DNA of 64,000 nt from Streptomyces mayonensis (GCF_018982965.1 NZ_JACBYP010000012.1:1-64000), one strand, 5' to 3'; positions 44,627-54,823 are shown, counted from the stretch's first letter. Numbers and translations: made by a program. Notes: generated by a model not told the origin, from the letters alone.

Positions 44627-46945
44627 TCACCTTCCTCCGGCGCCGGGCCGGGACTCGGCGGGCCGGCGTGTCTGGTGCCGGCCGCGGGCCTGCAACTGCT
44701 GGCGGAGCAGTTCGAGGCTGCGGACGACGGCCCCGACCTCGTCCTGGTAGCGGGGGTAGTGCACGGTCTTGAGGTCGCCGCCGGCGAGCTTCTCGGCGCT
44801 GGTCGCCAGGGCCCGCAGCGGCCGTGCGACGACCAGGTGGATCCAGCCCAGGCAGACGACGATCGCGGCGAGGCCGAGCATCCCGGCGAGGACGCCGCGG
44901 TCCTCGCGCTCGTAGGCGGCGATCTCGAAGTGGTCGGCGTTCTGGCTGCTGACGACGGTCCAGCCGAGGTCGGAGGCGATGCCGCCGCCGGAGAAGGGCG
45001 CCGCCGCGGCCACCTCGACGTTGCCGCCCTCGCGGATCAGCAGGCCGTTCTCGACCGGTCCGGCGCCCACCCGTACGTTGCCGGCGCGGACCAGGTCGGT
45101 CAGCGTGCCGGACAGCTTCTCGAAGGCCAGGAAGCCGTCGCTGGCGGCGACGGTCCGTGCGTCGGCGTTCACGACCTTGACCTCGCCGAGGCCGGGCCGC
45201 TTCAGCAGCGAGTTGAGGAACTCCACCCGCACCTCGCCGACCAGGGTGGTGCCCTTGTGCTCCGGCACGGGCGCACCGGCCTGGATCACCGGCTTCTTGT
45301 CACCTCTGCCCGAGACGCGGACCAGCGGCAGGTCCCCGTCGTCGCTCCACTCGTGCGGGTCTCCCCCGGCGCGGGCGACGACCTCTCCGTCGGAGCCCAC
45401 GACGTACAGGGCCTGGTAGCGGGTGTGCTCCTTCAGGGTGTCCGCCAGCAGGGTTCCGGCCGTGTCCGGGTCGTCGGCGTCGATCAGCCCGGAGGTGGAG
45501 ACGAGGTCCGCCTGGGCCTCGTTGAGCGCGCGCCGGACCCGGTCGGCGATCAGGTCGGTGCGGTCGCGCTGGTCGTTGACGATGGTGGCGGGCACGCTGA
45601 CCGAGCCGTCGGTGCGGTTCAGCAGCAGGCCGACCGGCACACACCACAGCAGCAGCAGGACGGCGGTCAGGGCGAGCGGCACGCGCACGCCGAGGCGGAC
45701 CCCGCGGCCCTTGGTGCCCGGTCCCTGGCCCTCCGCGTCCCCGGTGCCGTCGAGTTGCGCCCGCAGGCGTTCCAGTGCGGCGCCGATCCGGGCGGCCTCG
45801 CCCCAGCGGGGCACCGCGACGGGGCGGGTCAGGTCGCCGCGGGCGAGCCGGCGGGACTCCAGGAACAGCCGGAGCAGGGGGCGCTGCACGGCCGCCCACA
45901 GCACCGCCGCGGCCAGCAGACCGAGCACGACCAGCGCCCCGGCCGCGACGAGACCGCCCAGTTCCCGGCCCGTCTCGGCCGCGCCCTGCTGCTGGACCAC
46001 GGGCAGCATGGCCACCACCGTGAGCCCGAGGCCGGCGGCGACGCTGTCCTTCTCCTCCGGGTCGGAGGAGGCGAGGGAGGCGTAACCGGCCGTGGTGATC
46101 CGCCCGTTGTAGTCGTCGCCCAGCAGTGTCCCGCTGACGCCGGGATAGCCCCGGGAGCCCGGCTCCCGGGCGGTGACGGGATGGACCTCGGTGCGTTCGG
46201 CGGCCTGGTCGGACAGACGGGAGATCTGCTTCTGGAGGAAGGCCAGTTCCTTGCGCTGGGTGTCCGAGTTGAGCGCCTCGGACTCCTCGAACCCGGCCGT
46301 GGCCAGGACTTCTCCGTCGCGGGCCGCGACCGCCATGGTGCGGAAGGGGCCCATGGTGATGGCGGGCACGGACAGACTGTTGGAGGCGACCAGCAGGTGC
46401 TGCGGCCCGTCCTCCCAGTCGAGGACCGCCATCGTCATCAGCCGGACGTCACCGGTCTCCAGCCGGACCATACGAGGGGTCAGCGCGTGCTCTCCGGTGA
46501 GGACGTCCTTGTCGAGCCAGGCGAGAGGAATCCTTTCGCCACGTGCGGCGAGGACGTCACCGCTCTCGAGGTCGAGGACCGTGGTGCCGGTCCACTTCTG
46601 GTAGGTCTTCCCGAGGTCGGACAGGATCCGCTCGGGCTCGACGCGCGGCCCCTCGTTCAGGGCGGCGGCGGTGCGCTGCAGGTCCGTGACCCGTTCGTCG
46701 ATCGAGGCGCGCAGCGCGATGGCGCCGTCCTCCGCGAAGTGCTGCTGCGAGGAGAGCACCGCCTTGGGCACCACGGCGTCCTCGCCGGGGCCCAGCACCT
46801 TCGCCGTGAGACCGGCGAGAGCGACGATCAGCAGACACAGCACCGCGATCGGGGGACGGATGCCGCCCAGGAGCGGCATGTCCGCACGTCTGCGGCTGCG
46901 CCGACGCCCTTTCCGGCCGGGCTGCGCGGCACGACTCGATGTCAC
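44627..46945 (-). CDS. Double-sensor HAMP-domain membrane protein
   Basis: A 772 aa protein. Two similar halves each have a membrane helix, an extracellular cache/PAS-like domain, a second helix and a HAMP-like segment (LFLESRRLARGDLTRPV and LATSAEKLAGGDLKTV). No kinase, GGDEF or methyl-accepting domain follows; it ends shortly after the second HAMP. It may sense an envelope signal or act as a scaffold for PgsB-PgsC, which it precedes by two bases. GTG start. Confidence 0.85.
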   Translation of the reverse strand: MTSSRAAQPGRKGRRRSRRRADMPLLGGIRPPIAVLCLLIVALAGLTAKVLGPGEDAVVPKAVLSSQQHFAEDGAIALRASIDERVTDLQRTAAALNEGPRVEPERILSDLGKTYQKWTGTTVLDLESGDVLAARGERIPLAWLDKDVLTGEHALTPRMVRLETGDVRLMTMAVLDWEDGPQHLLVASNSLSVPAITMGPFRTMAVAARDGEVLATAGFEESEALNSDTQRKELAFLQKQISRLSDQAAERTEVHPVTAREPGSRGYPGVSGTLLGDDYNGRITTAGYASLASSDPEEKDSVAAGLGLTVVAMLPVVQQQGAAETGRELGGLVAAGALVVLGLLAAAVLWAAVQRPLLRLFLESRRLARGDLTRPVAVPRWGEAARIGAALERLRAQLDGTGDAEGQGPGTKGRGVRLGVRVPLALTAVLLLLWCVPVGLLLNRTDGSVSVPATIVNDQRDRTDLIADRVRRALNEAQADLVSTSGLIDADDPDTAGTLLADTLKEHTRYQALYVVGSDGEVVARAGGDPHEWSDDGDLPLVRVSGRGDKKPVIQAGAPVPEHKGTTLVGEVRVEFLNSLLKRPGLGEVKVVNADARTVAASDGFLAFEKLSGTLTDLVRAGNVRVGAGPVENGLLIREGGNVEVAAAAPFSGGGIASDLGWTVVSSQNADHFEIAAYEREDRGVLAGMLGLAAIVVCLGWIHLVVARPLRALATSAEKLAGGDLKTVHYPRYQDEVGAVVRSLELLRQQLQARGRHQTRRPAESRPGAGGR

Positions 46946-47108
46946 CGGTCTTCTTCCTTGGTCGCAACAGGGATGTCCAGCGCGCGCTGGACGTACCGCC
47001 GCAGCGGTCGTGCGACGCCGTCATACAAAAGACTGATAATTAAAGAAAAGGTTGTACTCGCGCTCAGAAGCGGAAACCGAGCGGCAATCTCGCCGCTCGC
47101 TCTTCCCG

Positions 47109-47180
47109 CAGAGAGCCCAGAGAGCCCAGAGAGCCCAGAGAGCCCAGAGAGCCCAGAGAGCCCCGAGAGCCCCGAGAGCC
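47109..47180. repeat. Nonamer tandem array, eight units
   Basis: Six CAGAGAGCC units and two CCGAGAGCC variants run without spacers, ending 13 bases before the capA stop codon. It lies in the 248-base gap between capA and the HAMP gene, within the transcribed region if the operon is continuous. Confidence 0.9.
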
Positions 47181-47193
47181 CCGGGGAGGCTCG

Positions 47194-48402
47194 TCACTCC
47201 CCCAGGGAGAGCGGCTCCAGTCCGTCGCCTCCCGGCGCACCCCGGTTGTAGAGGAAGCCGCGAGTGCGGTCGGCCGCGAGCCGGTAGCGGGCGAGCCCGT
47301 CCTCGGAGAGGTCGCCGGGCTCGTCCAGCACCGACTGCACGTCCCTCACCCGGTGGTCCCCGACGACGCCGTCGGGGAGTTCCTCGCCGGGCTGGACCTC
47401 GGGCGGGATGTCCACCAGCGTGGTCCGGTAGCGCGCGGTGACGTCCCAGCCGTCCGCCGTCTCCCGGAACTCGAACCAGCCGATGGCCCCCTCCTCGGTG
47501 ATCCCGCTCGGGGTGGAGTGCCGGGCGACCTGGTTGCCGAGGCTGTAGGCGACCCAGGTGCCGTTGACCTTCTGGATCGGCTGGACCACGTGGGCGTGGT
47601 GGCCGATGACCAGGTCGATCCCGGTCTCCTCGCTGATCCACTGCGCCAGCCGGATCTGGGAGGTGCTCGGTTCGTTGTAGTACTCGGCGCCCCAGTGGAC
47701 GGACAGGACGACCACCTCGGCCCCCTGCTTCCGGGCCCTGGTCTCGGCCTTCTTGATCGCCGACCAGTCGGTGCTGTTGAGCACCCAGTCCTTGTCCTTG
47801 GGCGTCGGGTGGACGAAGGACTCCCAGGAGTACGACAGGTGCGCGACCTTGACTCCGTTGACGTCCCGGATGTTGGTCTTCTTGGCCTCCTCGGGCGTAC
47901 GCGCCGAGCCGGTGTGTCCGAGGCCGGCCTCGTCCATGGCGTCGAGCGTGTTCCGTACGCCCGTCATGCCGTGGTCGAAGGTATGGTTGGAGGCGGTGGA
48001 GCAGGTGTCGTAGCCGACGTCCTTGAGCGCCGTCAGGACCTGCGGCGGCACCAGGAACTCCGGGTACCCCTGGAAGGGCCCCTTGGGCTTTCCGACGGGC
48101 GTCTCCATGTGACAGATCGCCAGGTCGGCCTTGCCGACGACCGGCTTCACCCCGGCGAGCAGCGGCCCGAAGTCGAGCCCCTCCACGCCCTTGCCGGTCT
48201 CCTCGGCGTCCTTGGCCGCCTGTTCCACCAGCTCGGGGTGGATGAGGATGTCCCCCGCGGCCGCCACGGTGAACGCGCGGCCGCCCGGCTTCGCCTGCGG
48301 CTCCACGGACTCGGCACCGCACGCCGTCGCCAGCGAGGCGGTGACGACCAGGGTCGCCAGGGGGCAACCGATACGGAGAGACTTACGGAATGTCACCGAC
48401 AC
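47194..48402 (-). CDS. capA: CapA/PgsA-family lipoprotein (polyglutamate export/synthesis)
   Basis: A 402 aa protein. The signal peptide ends in lipobox LATAC. The metallophosphoesterase-like CapA fold shows AAGDILIHPELV, CHMETPVG, STASNHTFDHG, VVLSVHWGAEY and VIGHHAHVVQP. CapA/PgsA proteins help export or elongate poly-gamma-glutamate. The GTG start at 48402 lies eight bases from the divergent lipoprotein start. Confidence 0.92.
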   Translation of the reverse strand: MSVTFRKSLRIGCPLATLVVTASLATACGAESVEPQAKPGGRAFTVAAAGDILIHPELVEQAAKDAEETGKGVEGLDFGPLLAGVKPVVGKADLAICHMETPVGKPKGPFQGYPEFLVPPQVLTALKDVGYDTCSTASNHTFDHGMTGVRNTLDAMDEAGLGHTGSARTPEEAKKTNIRDVNGVKVAHLSYSWESFVHPTPKDKDWVLNSTDWSAIKKAETRARKQGAEVVVLSVHWGAEYYNEPSTSQIRLAQWISEETGIDLVIGHHAHVVQPIQKVNGTWVAYSLGNQVARHSTPSGITEEGAIGWFEFRETADGWDVTARYRTTLVDIPPEVQPGEELPDGVVGDHRVRDVQSVLDEPGDLSEDGLARYRLAADRTRGFLYNRGAPGGDGLEPLSLGE

Positions 48403-48418
48403 ATGTTCACATGAACAT
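48403..48418. promoter_or_regulatory. Palindrome over the divergent capA / lipoprotein start codons
   Basis: ATGTTCACATGAACAT has 7-base arms with a two-base centre. It abuts the capA GTG and contains the lipoprotein ATG. Such a site could bind a repressor covering both genes. Confidence 0.5.
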
Positions 48419-49373
48419 CACAACTAGTTCTGCCTCTTCGATCACAAGACAGTCACACTTTGTGTGCGTTATCGGCCTAATCGGTGCCATTCTTGTTCTG
48501 GCCGGGTGCCAGGCATCGGTGGATCCCGCCACCGAGGACACCCAGCCGACGGCCCGGGAGCTGGTCGACCTGCGCAGCCGCGTGCTGTCCTACACGGAGG
48601 ATCTGGACCCCGACGGCCCGTACGCACCTCCCTCGGACGAACAACTCACGCAGCTGGCCAAGGGCGTCGGCAGCCTGCTGGAGGGGGACGCCCGGGAGGC
48701 GGAGCACCTGCTCGCACCGGTCGGACTCGGCGTCACCCGGCTCACCGACATGGAGTCCGGCCGCCGTTACGACGAGGTCGCGGCCAACGGCCGGGGCAAG
48801 AGCGCCCGTTGGGGCCGGCTGTACCTGACCGCGGACTCCGGCGTCCGCTGGAGCGCCCAGGTGCCGCATCCCGTGTCCGACCAGTACACGGAGGACCTCG
48901 GCGTACGCCTGCTGGAGAAGACCCCGGGCGGCGCCCTGGTGGTGGCCGGCGCGCACCGGCGGGCCGGGAGCGGGGGCGCGGCCGACGTCGCCCACCGCGA
49001 GGACAGCGCCTTCCACGGCATCGTCCTGGAGCTGCAGAAACGCGGGGTGCCCGGCATCCAGCTGCACGGCTTCGCCGAGTCCACCACGGACCGCTACGAC
49101 GCCGTCCTGTCCACCGGCGCGGCCGAGAGCGCCCCCGGCGAGGTCTCCGCCCTGGCCGACCGGATGGAGTCGGAGGGGCTGCGGGTCTGCCGGGGCTGGT
49201 CGGCGCGCTGCCCGCTGGAGGGCACCACGAACGTCCAGGGCCGGGCGGCCCAGCGGCAGCACGCGACCTTCGTCCACCTGGAGCTGTCCCCCGACGCCCG
49301 AGGCGACGGCCGCGACGCCGACGAGGCCGCGACCGCCGTGACGGACCTGCTCACCACCTGGTCGGACGACTGA
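48411..49373 (+). CDS. Lipoprotein, possible metal-dependent hydrolase linked to polyglutamate
   Basis: A 320 aa protein. Signal peptide with lipobox LAGC. The conserved-looking blocks are AQVPHPVSDQYTEDLGVRLL, VVAGAHRRAG, DVAHREDSAFHGIVLEL, GIQLHGFAES and a late HATFVHLELS. The His/Asp/Glu spacing is reminiscent of zinc amidohydrolases such as N-formylglutamate amidohydrolase or polyglutamate hydrolase relatives. The adjacency to capA-pgsBC suggests polymer turnover; the enzyme call is an inference. The ATG at 48411 is favoured over 48390, which overlaps capA. Confidence 0.7.
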   Translation: MNITTSSASSITRQSHFVCVIGLIGAILVLAGCQASVDPATEDTQPTARELVDLRSRVLSYTEDLDPDGPYAPPSDEQLTQLAKGVGSLLEGDAREAEHLLAPVGLGVTRLTDMESGRRYDEVAANGRGKSARWGRLYLTADSGVRWSAQVPHPVSDQYTEDLGVRLLEKTPGGALVVAGAHRRAGSGGAADVAHREDSAFHGIVLELQKRGVPGIQLHGFAESTTDRYDAVLSTGAAESAPGEVSALADRMESEGLRVCRGWSARCPLEGTTNVQGRAAQRQHATFVHLELSPDARGDGRDADEAATAVTDLLTTWSDD

Positions 49374-49394
49374 CCCCGCGTGTGCGGCAGCCGC

Positions 49395-50252
49395 TCAGCA
49401 GCAGCCCGCACCCGGCAGCGACCGCTTGTTGCGGGCCTCCTTGTTACGGGCGGCCAGCTGTGCGTCGGCCGGGTAGCCGACCTCCTCCAGGGTCAGCCCG
49501 TGCGGCCGTACGACGTGCACGGCGGAGTCCCGTACGCCCGCCGCGAGCACCTTCGCCGGCCAGTGAGGGGCGCGGTGGCCGTCGCCGACGAACAGCAGCG
49601 CCCCGATCAGGGAGCGCACCATGTTGTGGCAGAAGGCGTCCGCCCGCACGGTGGCCGTGACGATCCCGTCGTCCGCACCCCGCACCAGGCTCAGCTCCTG
49701 CAGCGTGCGGATGGTGGTGGCGCCCTCCCGCTTCTTGCAGTACGCGGCGAAGTCGTGCTCCCCGAGCAGCCCGCGGGCGGCCTCGTTCATGGCGTCCACG
49801 TCGAGCGGCCAGTCGTGCCACAGCACATGCCCGCGCAGCAGCGGGTCGACACCGCCCGGGTTGTCGGTGACGCGGTAGGCGTAGCGCCGCCAGACGGCGG
49901 AGAACCGGGCGTTGAACCCGGCCGGCGCCTCCCTGAGCGCCCAGACCCTTACGTCCCTGGGCAGCCGTCCGGCGAGCCGCTTGAGCAGCTTCACGTGGTG
50001 CTCGGCCCACACCTCGCGCGGCAGATCGACGTGGGCGACCTGCCCCCGGGCATGGACCCCGGCGTCGGTGCGTCCCGCCACGGTCAGCTCGTACGTCCGG
50101 CCCGACCGGGTCACCGTCCGCAGCGCGTCCTCGATCTCCCCCTGCACGGTCCGCCGGCCGCCGGCCTGCTTGGCCCAGCCGGAGAACTCGGTCCCGTCGT
50201 AGGAGAGGTCCAGACGCACCCGCACGAACCCGGGCTCCACTTCATCACTCAC
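49395..50252 (-). CDS. truA: tRNA pseudouridine synthase A
   Basis: A 285 aa enzyme isomerising U38-40 in tRNA anticodon stems. The catalytic Asp is in [27 protein letters not shown] and [13 protein letters not shown] are family blocks. It follows rplQ and a hairpin, the usual position after the rpoA-rplQ unit. Confidence 0.95.
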   Translation of the reverse strand: MSDEVEPGFVRVRLDLSYDGTEFSGWAKQAGGRRTVQGEIEDALRTVTRSGRTYELTVAGRTDAGVHARGQVAHVDLPREVWAEHHVKLLKRLAGRLPRDVRVWALREAPAGFNARFSAVWRRYAYRVTDNPGGVDPLLRGHVLWHDWPLDVDAMNEAARGLLGEHDFAAYCKKREGATTIRTLQELSLVRGADDGIVTATVRADAFCHNMVRSLIGALLFVGDGHRAPHWPAKVLAAGVRDSAVHVVRPHGLTLEEVGYPADAQLAARNKEARNKRSLPGAGCC

Positions 50253-50279
50253 CCAGAGATCCTCTCAGCCCAAACGAAA

Positions 50280-50311
50280 GCGGGCCCGCCCCCCGAAAGG
50301 AACGGACCCGC
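50280..50311 (-). terminator. Hairpin between rplQ and truA
   Basis: GCGGGCCCG (50280-50288) pairs with CGGACCCGC (50303-50311) with one G-U pair, starting 11 bases after the rplQ stop. It probably ends or attenuates the rpoA-rplQ transcript. Confidence 0.7.
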
Positions 50312-50322
50312 AGCCGGAGCGC

Positions 50323-50829
50323 TTACGCGTCCTTCGACTCCTCGGCCGCAGCCTCGTCGTCGGCCTTGGTCGTGTCGACCTTGGCCTCGGAGACCTCGGC
50401 GGAGCCCTCCGCGTCCTTGGCGGCACGCTTCGTCGCGGCCTCGGCCTCACCGGTGGCCTCCTGGGCCACGGTCAGCGCCTCGACCAGCTCGATGACGGCC
50501 ATGGGCGCGTTGTCGCCACGGCGGTTCCCGATCTTGGTGATGCGGGTGTAGCCACCGGGACGGTTCTCGTAGCGCGGGCCGATCTCGGTGAAGAGCGTGT
50601 GGACGACGCTCTTGTCCGTGATCACCTGGAGCACCTGACGGCGGTTGTGAAGGTCGCCCTTCTTCGCCTTGGTGACCAGACGCTCGGCGTACGGACGCAG
50701 CCTGCGCGCCTTCGCCTCGGTGGTGGTGATGCGGCCGTGCTCGAAGAGGCTCTTCGCCAGGTTCGCGAGGAGCAGCTTCTCGTGCGCGGCGCTGCCGCCC
50801 AGACGGGCACCCTTGGTGGGCTTCGGCAT
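50323..50829 (-). CDS. rplQ: 50S ribosomal protein L17
   Basis: L17, 168 aa: [40 protein letters not shown] and the [20 protein letters not shown] core. A C-terminal Ala/Glu/Lys-rich tail of about 45 residues is the actinobacterial extension. Follows rpoA after 208 bases. Confidence 0.98.
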   Translation of the reverse strand: MPKPTKGARLGGSAAHEKLLLANLAKSLFEHGRITTTEAKARRLRPYAERLVTKAKKGDLHNRRQVLQVITDKSVVHTLFTEIGPRYENRPGGYTRITKIGNRRGDNAPMAVIELVEALTVAQEATGEAEAATKRAAKDAEGSAEVSEAKVDTTKADDEAAAEESKDA

Positions 50830-51037
50830 GGTGTTTCTCCTAGGGGTCTGCCCCGGCCGTATCAGGTACCGGAGTCAGTATCCGAGCAGGCGGTCGCCTG
50901 TCGGAGATCCGAGCACAGGTTCCGAAGGGACCGTGCTCGGAAGGGGCGCGGGGCGATGTCGATGTGCGACTCCGTCGCGTGCGCGCGAGAAGCCACAGCG
51001 CACCCGCGCCCGAGAACGGACCAGCCGGCCCGAGCTC

Positions 51038-52060
51038 TCAGTACTGCTCGGTCTCCACGAACCCGGCGTCCGCGTCGTCGTCCGCGCCGAACGCGTCCGC
51101 CGCGGCGGTCGGGTCGAAGCCGGGGGGCGAGTCCTTCAGCGCCAGCCCCATACCCGCGAGCTTCGCCTTGACCTCGTCGATCGACTTCGCACCAAAGTTG
51201 CGGATGTCGAGCAGGTCCGCCTCCGAGCGGGCAACGAGCTCACCCACGGAGTGGATGCCCTCGCGCTTGAGGCAGTTGTACGACCGAACGGTGAGCTCCA
51301 GCTCCTCGATCGGCAGCGCCAGATCGGCGGCGAGCGCGGCGTCCGTCGGGGACGGACCCATGTCGATGCCCTCGGCGTCGATGTTCAGCTCGCGGGCGAG
51401 ACCGAACAGCTCGACGAGGGTCTTGCCCGCGGAGGCCATGGCGTCACGCGGACGCATCGCCTGCTTGGTCTCGACGTCGACGATCAGCTTGTCGAAGTCG
51501 GTGCGCTGCTCGACACGCGTGGCCTCGACCTTGTACGTGACCTTGAGAACCGGCGAGTAGATCGAGTCGACCGGGATGCGCCCGATCTCCTGACCGACCT
51601 GCTTGTTCTGCACGGCGGAGACGTAGCCGCGGCCGCGCTCGACGGTCAGCTCCATCTCCAGCTTGCCCTTGCCGTTGAGCGTGGCGAGGACGAGGTCGGG
51701 GTTGTGCACCTCGACACCGGCCGGGGGCGCGATGTCGGCGGCGGTGACCAGACCCGGGCCCTGCTTGCGCAGGTACATCACGACGGGCTCGTCGTGCTCC
51801 GAGGAGACGACCAGCTGCTTGATGTTGAGGATCAGGTCGGTGACGTCCTCCTTGACGCCCGGCACGGTGGTGAACTCGTGCAGGACACCGTCGATCCGGA
51901 TCGACGTGACCGCCGCACCCGGGATCGAGGACAGGAGGGTCCGGCGCAGGGAGTTGCCGAGGGTGTAGCCGAAGCCCGGCTCCAGCGGCTCGATGACGAA
52001 CCGGGAGCGGAACTCGTCGACGACCTCTTCGGTCAACGAGGGACGCTGAGCGATCAGCAT
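51038..52060 (-). CDS. rpoA: DNA-directed RNA polymerase alpha subunit
   Basis: Alpha subunit, 340 aa. The N-terminal domain ([20 protein letters not shown]) assembles the core enzyme. The C-terminal domain ([37 protein letters not shown]) contacts UP elements and activators. The acidic end [13 protein letters not shown] is normal for Streptomyces. Confidence 0.99.
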   Translation of the reverse strand: MLIAQRPSLTEEVVDEFRSRFVIEPLEPGFGYTLGNSLRRTLLSSIPGAAVTSIRIDGVLHEFTTVPGVKEDVTDLILNIKQLVVSSEHDEPVVMYLRKQGPGLVTAADIAPPAGVEVHNPDLVLATLNGKGKLEMELTVERGRGYVSAVQNKQVGQEIGRIPVDSIYSPVLKVTYKVEATRVEQRTDFDKLIVDVETKQAMRPRDAMASAGKTLVELFGLARELNIDAEGIDMGPSPTDAALAADLALPIEELELTVRSYNCLKREGIHSVGELVARSEADLLDIRNFGAKSIDEVKAKLAGMGLALKDSPPGFDPTAAADAFGADDDADAGFVETEQY

Positions 52061-52181
52061 GTGGTGTTCCTTCAGTCAGGGGCGCCCGCTATTTGACGCC
52101 CGACTCGTACTGCAAGGGTACGGGCGATACGACCCGAAAGAGCCGTACCGCCCGGAAGACCCTGGTGAAGCAGCCGGTGCG

Positions 52182-52586
52182 TCAGACGCGGCGGCGCTTC
52201 GGCGGACGGCAGCCGTTGTGCGGGGTCGGCGTGACGTCCTGGATGGAGCCGACCTCGAGGCCGGTCGCCTGCAGGGAGCGGATGGCGGTCTCACGACCGG
52301 AACCCGGGCCCTTCACGAAGACGTCGACCTTGCGCATGCCGTGCTCCTGCGCGCGGCGGGCAGCCGACTCGGCGGCCATCTGCGCGGCGAACGGCGTGGA
52401 CTTCCGGGAGCCCTTGAAGCCGACGTGGCCGGCGGAGGCCCAGGAGATCACGTTGCCGGTCGGGTCCGTGATGGACACGATCGTGTTGTTGAACGTGCTC
52501 TTGATGTGCGCGTGGCCGTGAGCGACGTTCTTCTTTTCCTTGCGGCGCACCTTCTTGGTCGCGCCCTGACGTCCCTTGGGGGGCAT
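52182..52586 (-). CDS. rpsK: 30S ribosomal protein S11
   Basis: S11, 134 aa: [60 protein letters not shown] and [16 protein letters not shown]. It forms the platform near the mRNA exit with S7 and S18. Confidence 0.99.
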   Translation of the reverse strand: MPPKGRQGATKKVRRKEKKNVAHGHAHIKSTFNNTIVSITDPTGNVISWASAGHVGFKGSRKSTPFAAQMAAESAARRAQEHGMRKVDVFVKGPGSGRETAIRSLQATGLEVGSIQDVTPTPHNGCRPPKRRRV

Positions 52587-52652
52587 GTCGTTCTCCTACG
52601 GGAGGTGGTCGGTCCTACAGCGAAGACCGCTGGACGGCGAGTCCGCTGCGGA

Positions 52653-53033
52653 CTACTTCTTGCCCGGCTTCTTCTTGCCGGCGATGGCGCGACGCGGGCC
52701 CTTGCGGGTACGGGCGTTCGTGCTGGTGCGCTGACCTCGGACGGGCAGACCGCGACGGTGACGGAGACCCTGGTAGGTACCGATCTCCACCTTGCGGCGG
52801 ATGTCGGCCTGAATCTCACGACGGAGGTCACCCTCGGTCCTGATGTTGTTGTCGACGTACTCGCGGATCGCGACGAGCTGCTCCTCGGAGAGGTCCCGGA
52901 CACGGGTGTTCGGGTCCACGCCGACGGCGGCGAGCGTCTGCTGCGAGAGGGTCCGGCCGATGCCGAACACGTAGGTGAGGGCGATCTCCACGCGCTTTTC
53001 GCGCGGGATGTCAACACCGGAAACGCGTGCCAT
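52653..53033 (-). CDS. rpsM: 30S ribosomal protein S13
   Basis: S13, 126 aa: [40 protein letters not shown], with a Lys-rich end. It contacts the P-site tRNA and bridges the subunits. Confidence 0.99.
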   Translation of the reverse strand: MARVSGVDIPREKRVEIALTYVFGIGRTLSQQTLAAVGVDPNTRVRDLSEEQLVAIREYVDNNIRTEGDLRREIQADIRRKVEIGTYQGLRHRRGLPVRGQRTSTNARTRKGPRRAIAGKKKPGKK

Positions 53034-53254
53034 TCAATGGCTCCAGTTTGTTGTCGGAGGTCTTCCACAGAACCGGATCCCGGCCGCCGGCACCTTCACG
53101 CTGTTCGGAAAAGACAGCCGAAGACTTGGTACGGCTCGGGTCCCCGGCCTCCGAGCCGGGGGTGTCGGACGATCGCTCGCCCGGGTCCTGCGTATGAACA
53201 TGTTCAGCTCGCGTCGCGCGAAGTACTGCGAAGCGCGGGGGGAACGGTCAGGCG

Positions 53255-53368
53255 TCAGCCCTGGCGCTGCTTGTGGCGCGGGTTGTCGCAGATGACCATG
53301 ACCCGGCCGTGACGGCGGATCACCCTGCACTTGTCGCAGATCTTCTTGACGCTCGGCTTGACCTTCAT
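53255..53368 (-). CDS. rpmJ: 50S ribosomal protein L36 (zinc-binding form)
   Basis: Only 37 aa: [19 protein letters not shown] through to [12 protein letters not shown]. The Cys-x2-Cys, later Cys and His make the C+ zinc ribbon. ATG at 53368. Between rpmJ and rpsM lie 221 bases without a gene, containing a small hairpin (GGCTCGG 53133-53139 / CCGAGCC 53151-53157). Confidence 0.98.
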   Translation of the reverse strand: MKVKPSVKKICDKCRVIRRHGRVMVICDNPRHKQRQG

Positions 53369-53436
53369 GGGTGTGAGGTTCTCCGGGTCAGTTGCCGGCG
53401 GACCCGCGTGGAGCACACACGGGACGTGGGCAAGAT

Positions 53437-53658
53437 CTACTTGTACCGGTAGACGATCCGGCCACGCGTCAGGTCGTACGGAGACAGCTCCACCACGACC
53501 CGGTCGTCAGGGAGGATGCGGATGTAGTGCATGCGCATCTTGCCGCTGATGTGTGCCAGGACCTGGTGGCCGTTCTGGAGCTCCACCTTGAACATCGCGT
53601 TCGGAAGAGACTCGACGACAGTGCCTTCGATCTCGATGGCACCTTGCTTCTTGGCCAC
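53437..53658 (-). CDS. infA: Translation initiation factor IF-1
   Basis: An S1/OB-fold protein of 73 aa: [60 protein letters not shown]. It occupies the A site during initiation. The GTG at 53658 gives the standard N-terminus; 19 upstream codons are not part of the protein. Confidence 0.98.
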   Translation of the reverse strand: MAKKQGAIEIEGTVVESLPNAMFKVELQNGHQVLAHISGKMRMHYIRILPDDRVVVELSPYDLTRGRIVYRYK

Positions 53659-53833
53659 GCTTTGCCCTTCGAATCGACTACCTTGATCGACTCGCACGGC
53701 AATCCATGGAGACATGGGGATGCACGGGAGCCGACGAGTCAGTCTACGTCAGTACCCCCGGAAAGACGAAACCGGGAAGTCTGCCCCGGATGCGAGATCG
53801 TTATGCGGGGCCTGCGCCGTCGGCACCGGTCCC

Positions 53834-54670
53834 TCACGCCAGTGGATCGGGCGCCGCGGTGACACCCAGCTCCGCCAGCTTCGCCCGGCCCCCGTCGGGC
53901 GCCGTCAGGACCAGCGGGCCCTCATCCGTCAGCGCCACCGAGTGCTCCCAGTGCGAGGACCAGGTGCCGTCGGTCGTGACGACCGTCCACTCGTCCTCCA
54001 GGACCTGCGTGCGCGGGGTGCCGAGGGACACCATCGGCTCGATGGCCAGGCAGAAACCGGGGATCAGCTTGGGTCCCTTGCCGCGCTTGCGGTCGACGTA
54101 GTTCAGCAGGTGGGGGTCCATGTGCATCTCGGTGCCGATGCCGTGGCCGCCGTAGTCCGCGACGATGCCGTACTTGCCGCCGCCGGGCCTGGGCTGGCGG
54201 CGGATGTAGGTCTCGATGGCCCGGGAGACGTCCACCAGGCGGTTGCCCTGCTTCATGGCCGCGATGCCAGCCCACATCGACTCCTCGGTCACCCGGGAGA
54301 GCTCGACCAGCTCCGGGGAGTGACCGGAGCCGACGAAGGCCGTGTAGGCGGCGTCGCCGTGCCAGCCGTCGATGATCGCGCCGCAGTCGACCGAGATGAC
54401 GTCGCCGTCCTTCAGGACCACCTCGTCGGACGGGATGCCGTGGACGACGACCTCGTTCACCGAGGTGCAGATGGTGGCCGGGAAGCCGCCGTAGCCGAGG
54501 AAGTTCGGCTTCGCGTCGTGCTCCGCGAGGACCTTGCGGGCGACCTGGTCCAGGTCCCTGGTCGTCGCACCGGGCACGGCGGCCTCACGGGTGGCCGCGT
54601 GGATGGCGGCTACGACCAGCCCCGCCTCGCGCATCTTGGCGATCTGCTCGGGGTTCTTGATCTGCACCAT
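53834..54670 (-). CDS. map: Methionine aminopeptidase, type I
   Basis: A 278 aa dimetal enzyme that removes the initiator Met. The metal ligands are visible in SVDCGAIIDGWHGDAAYT, DYGGHGIGTEMHMDP and CLAIEPMV, and in the final EHSVALTDEG. Lies between adk and infA. Confidence 0.97.
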   Translation of the reverse strand: MVQIKNPEQIAKMREAGLVVAAIHAATREAAVPGATTRDLDQVARKVLAEHDAKPNFLGYGGFPATICTSVNEVVVHGIPSDEVVLKDGDVISVDCGAIIDGWHGDAAYTAFVGSGHSPELVELSRVTEESMWAGIAAMKQGNRLVDVSRAIETYIRRQPRPGGGKYGIVADYGGHGIGTEMHMDPHLLNYVDRKRGKGPKLIPGFCLAIEPMVSLGTPRTQVLEDEWTVVTTDGTWSSHWEHSVALTDEGPLVLTAPDGGRAKLAELGVTAAPDPLA

Positions 54671-54791
54671 GGGGGCTGCGGCCTTTCTGGACTGAACCGG
54701 TGGGGACGGGACGAGGACTGTTCGACAACGAGGGCTGATTCAACAATGAGGAGTACTTCAACCATACGGGCGGGGCCGCCCCGCCCACAGC

Positions 54792-54823
54792 ACAGCCGCG
54801 GCCCCGGGCGAGGGACCGCGGCT
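54792..54823 (-). terminator. Hairpin after adk
   Basis: CAGCCGCGG (54792-54800) pairs perfectly with CCGCGGCTG (54815-54823), 17 bases past the adk stop and before map, suggesting that the secY-adk transcript ends here. Confidence 0.75.

Noticed and set aside
42869..47251. 1460-codon plus-strand open frame across pgsB and the HAMP gene
   Set aside because: Antisense shadow of two well-supported genes; the Leu/Val and Arg runs come from the pgsB repeat tail read backwards.
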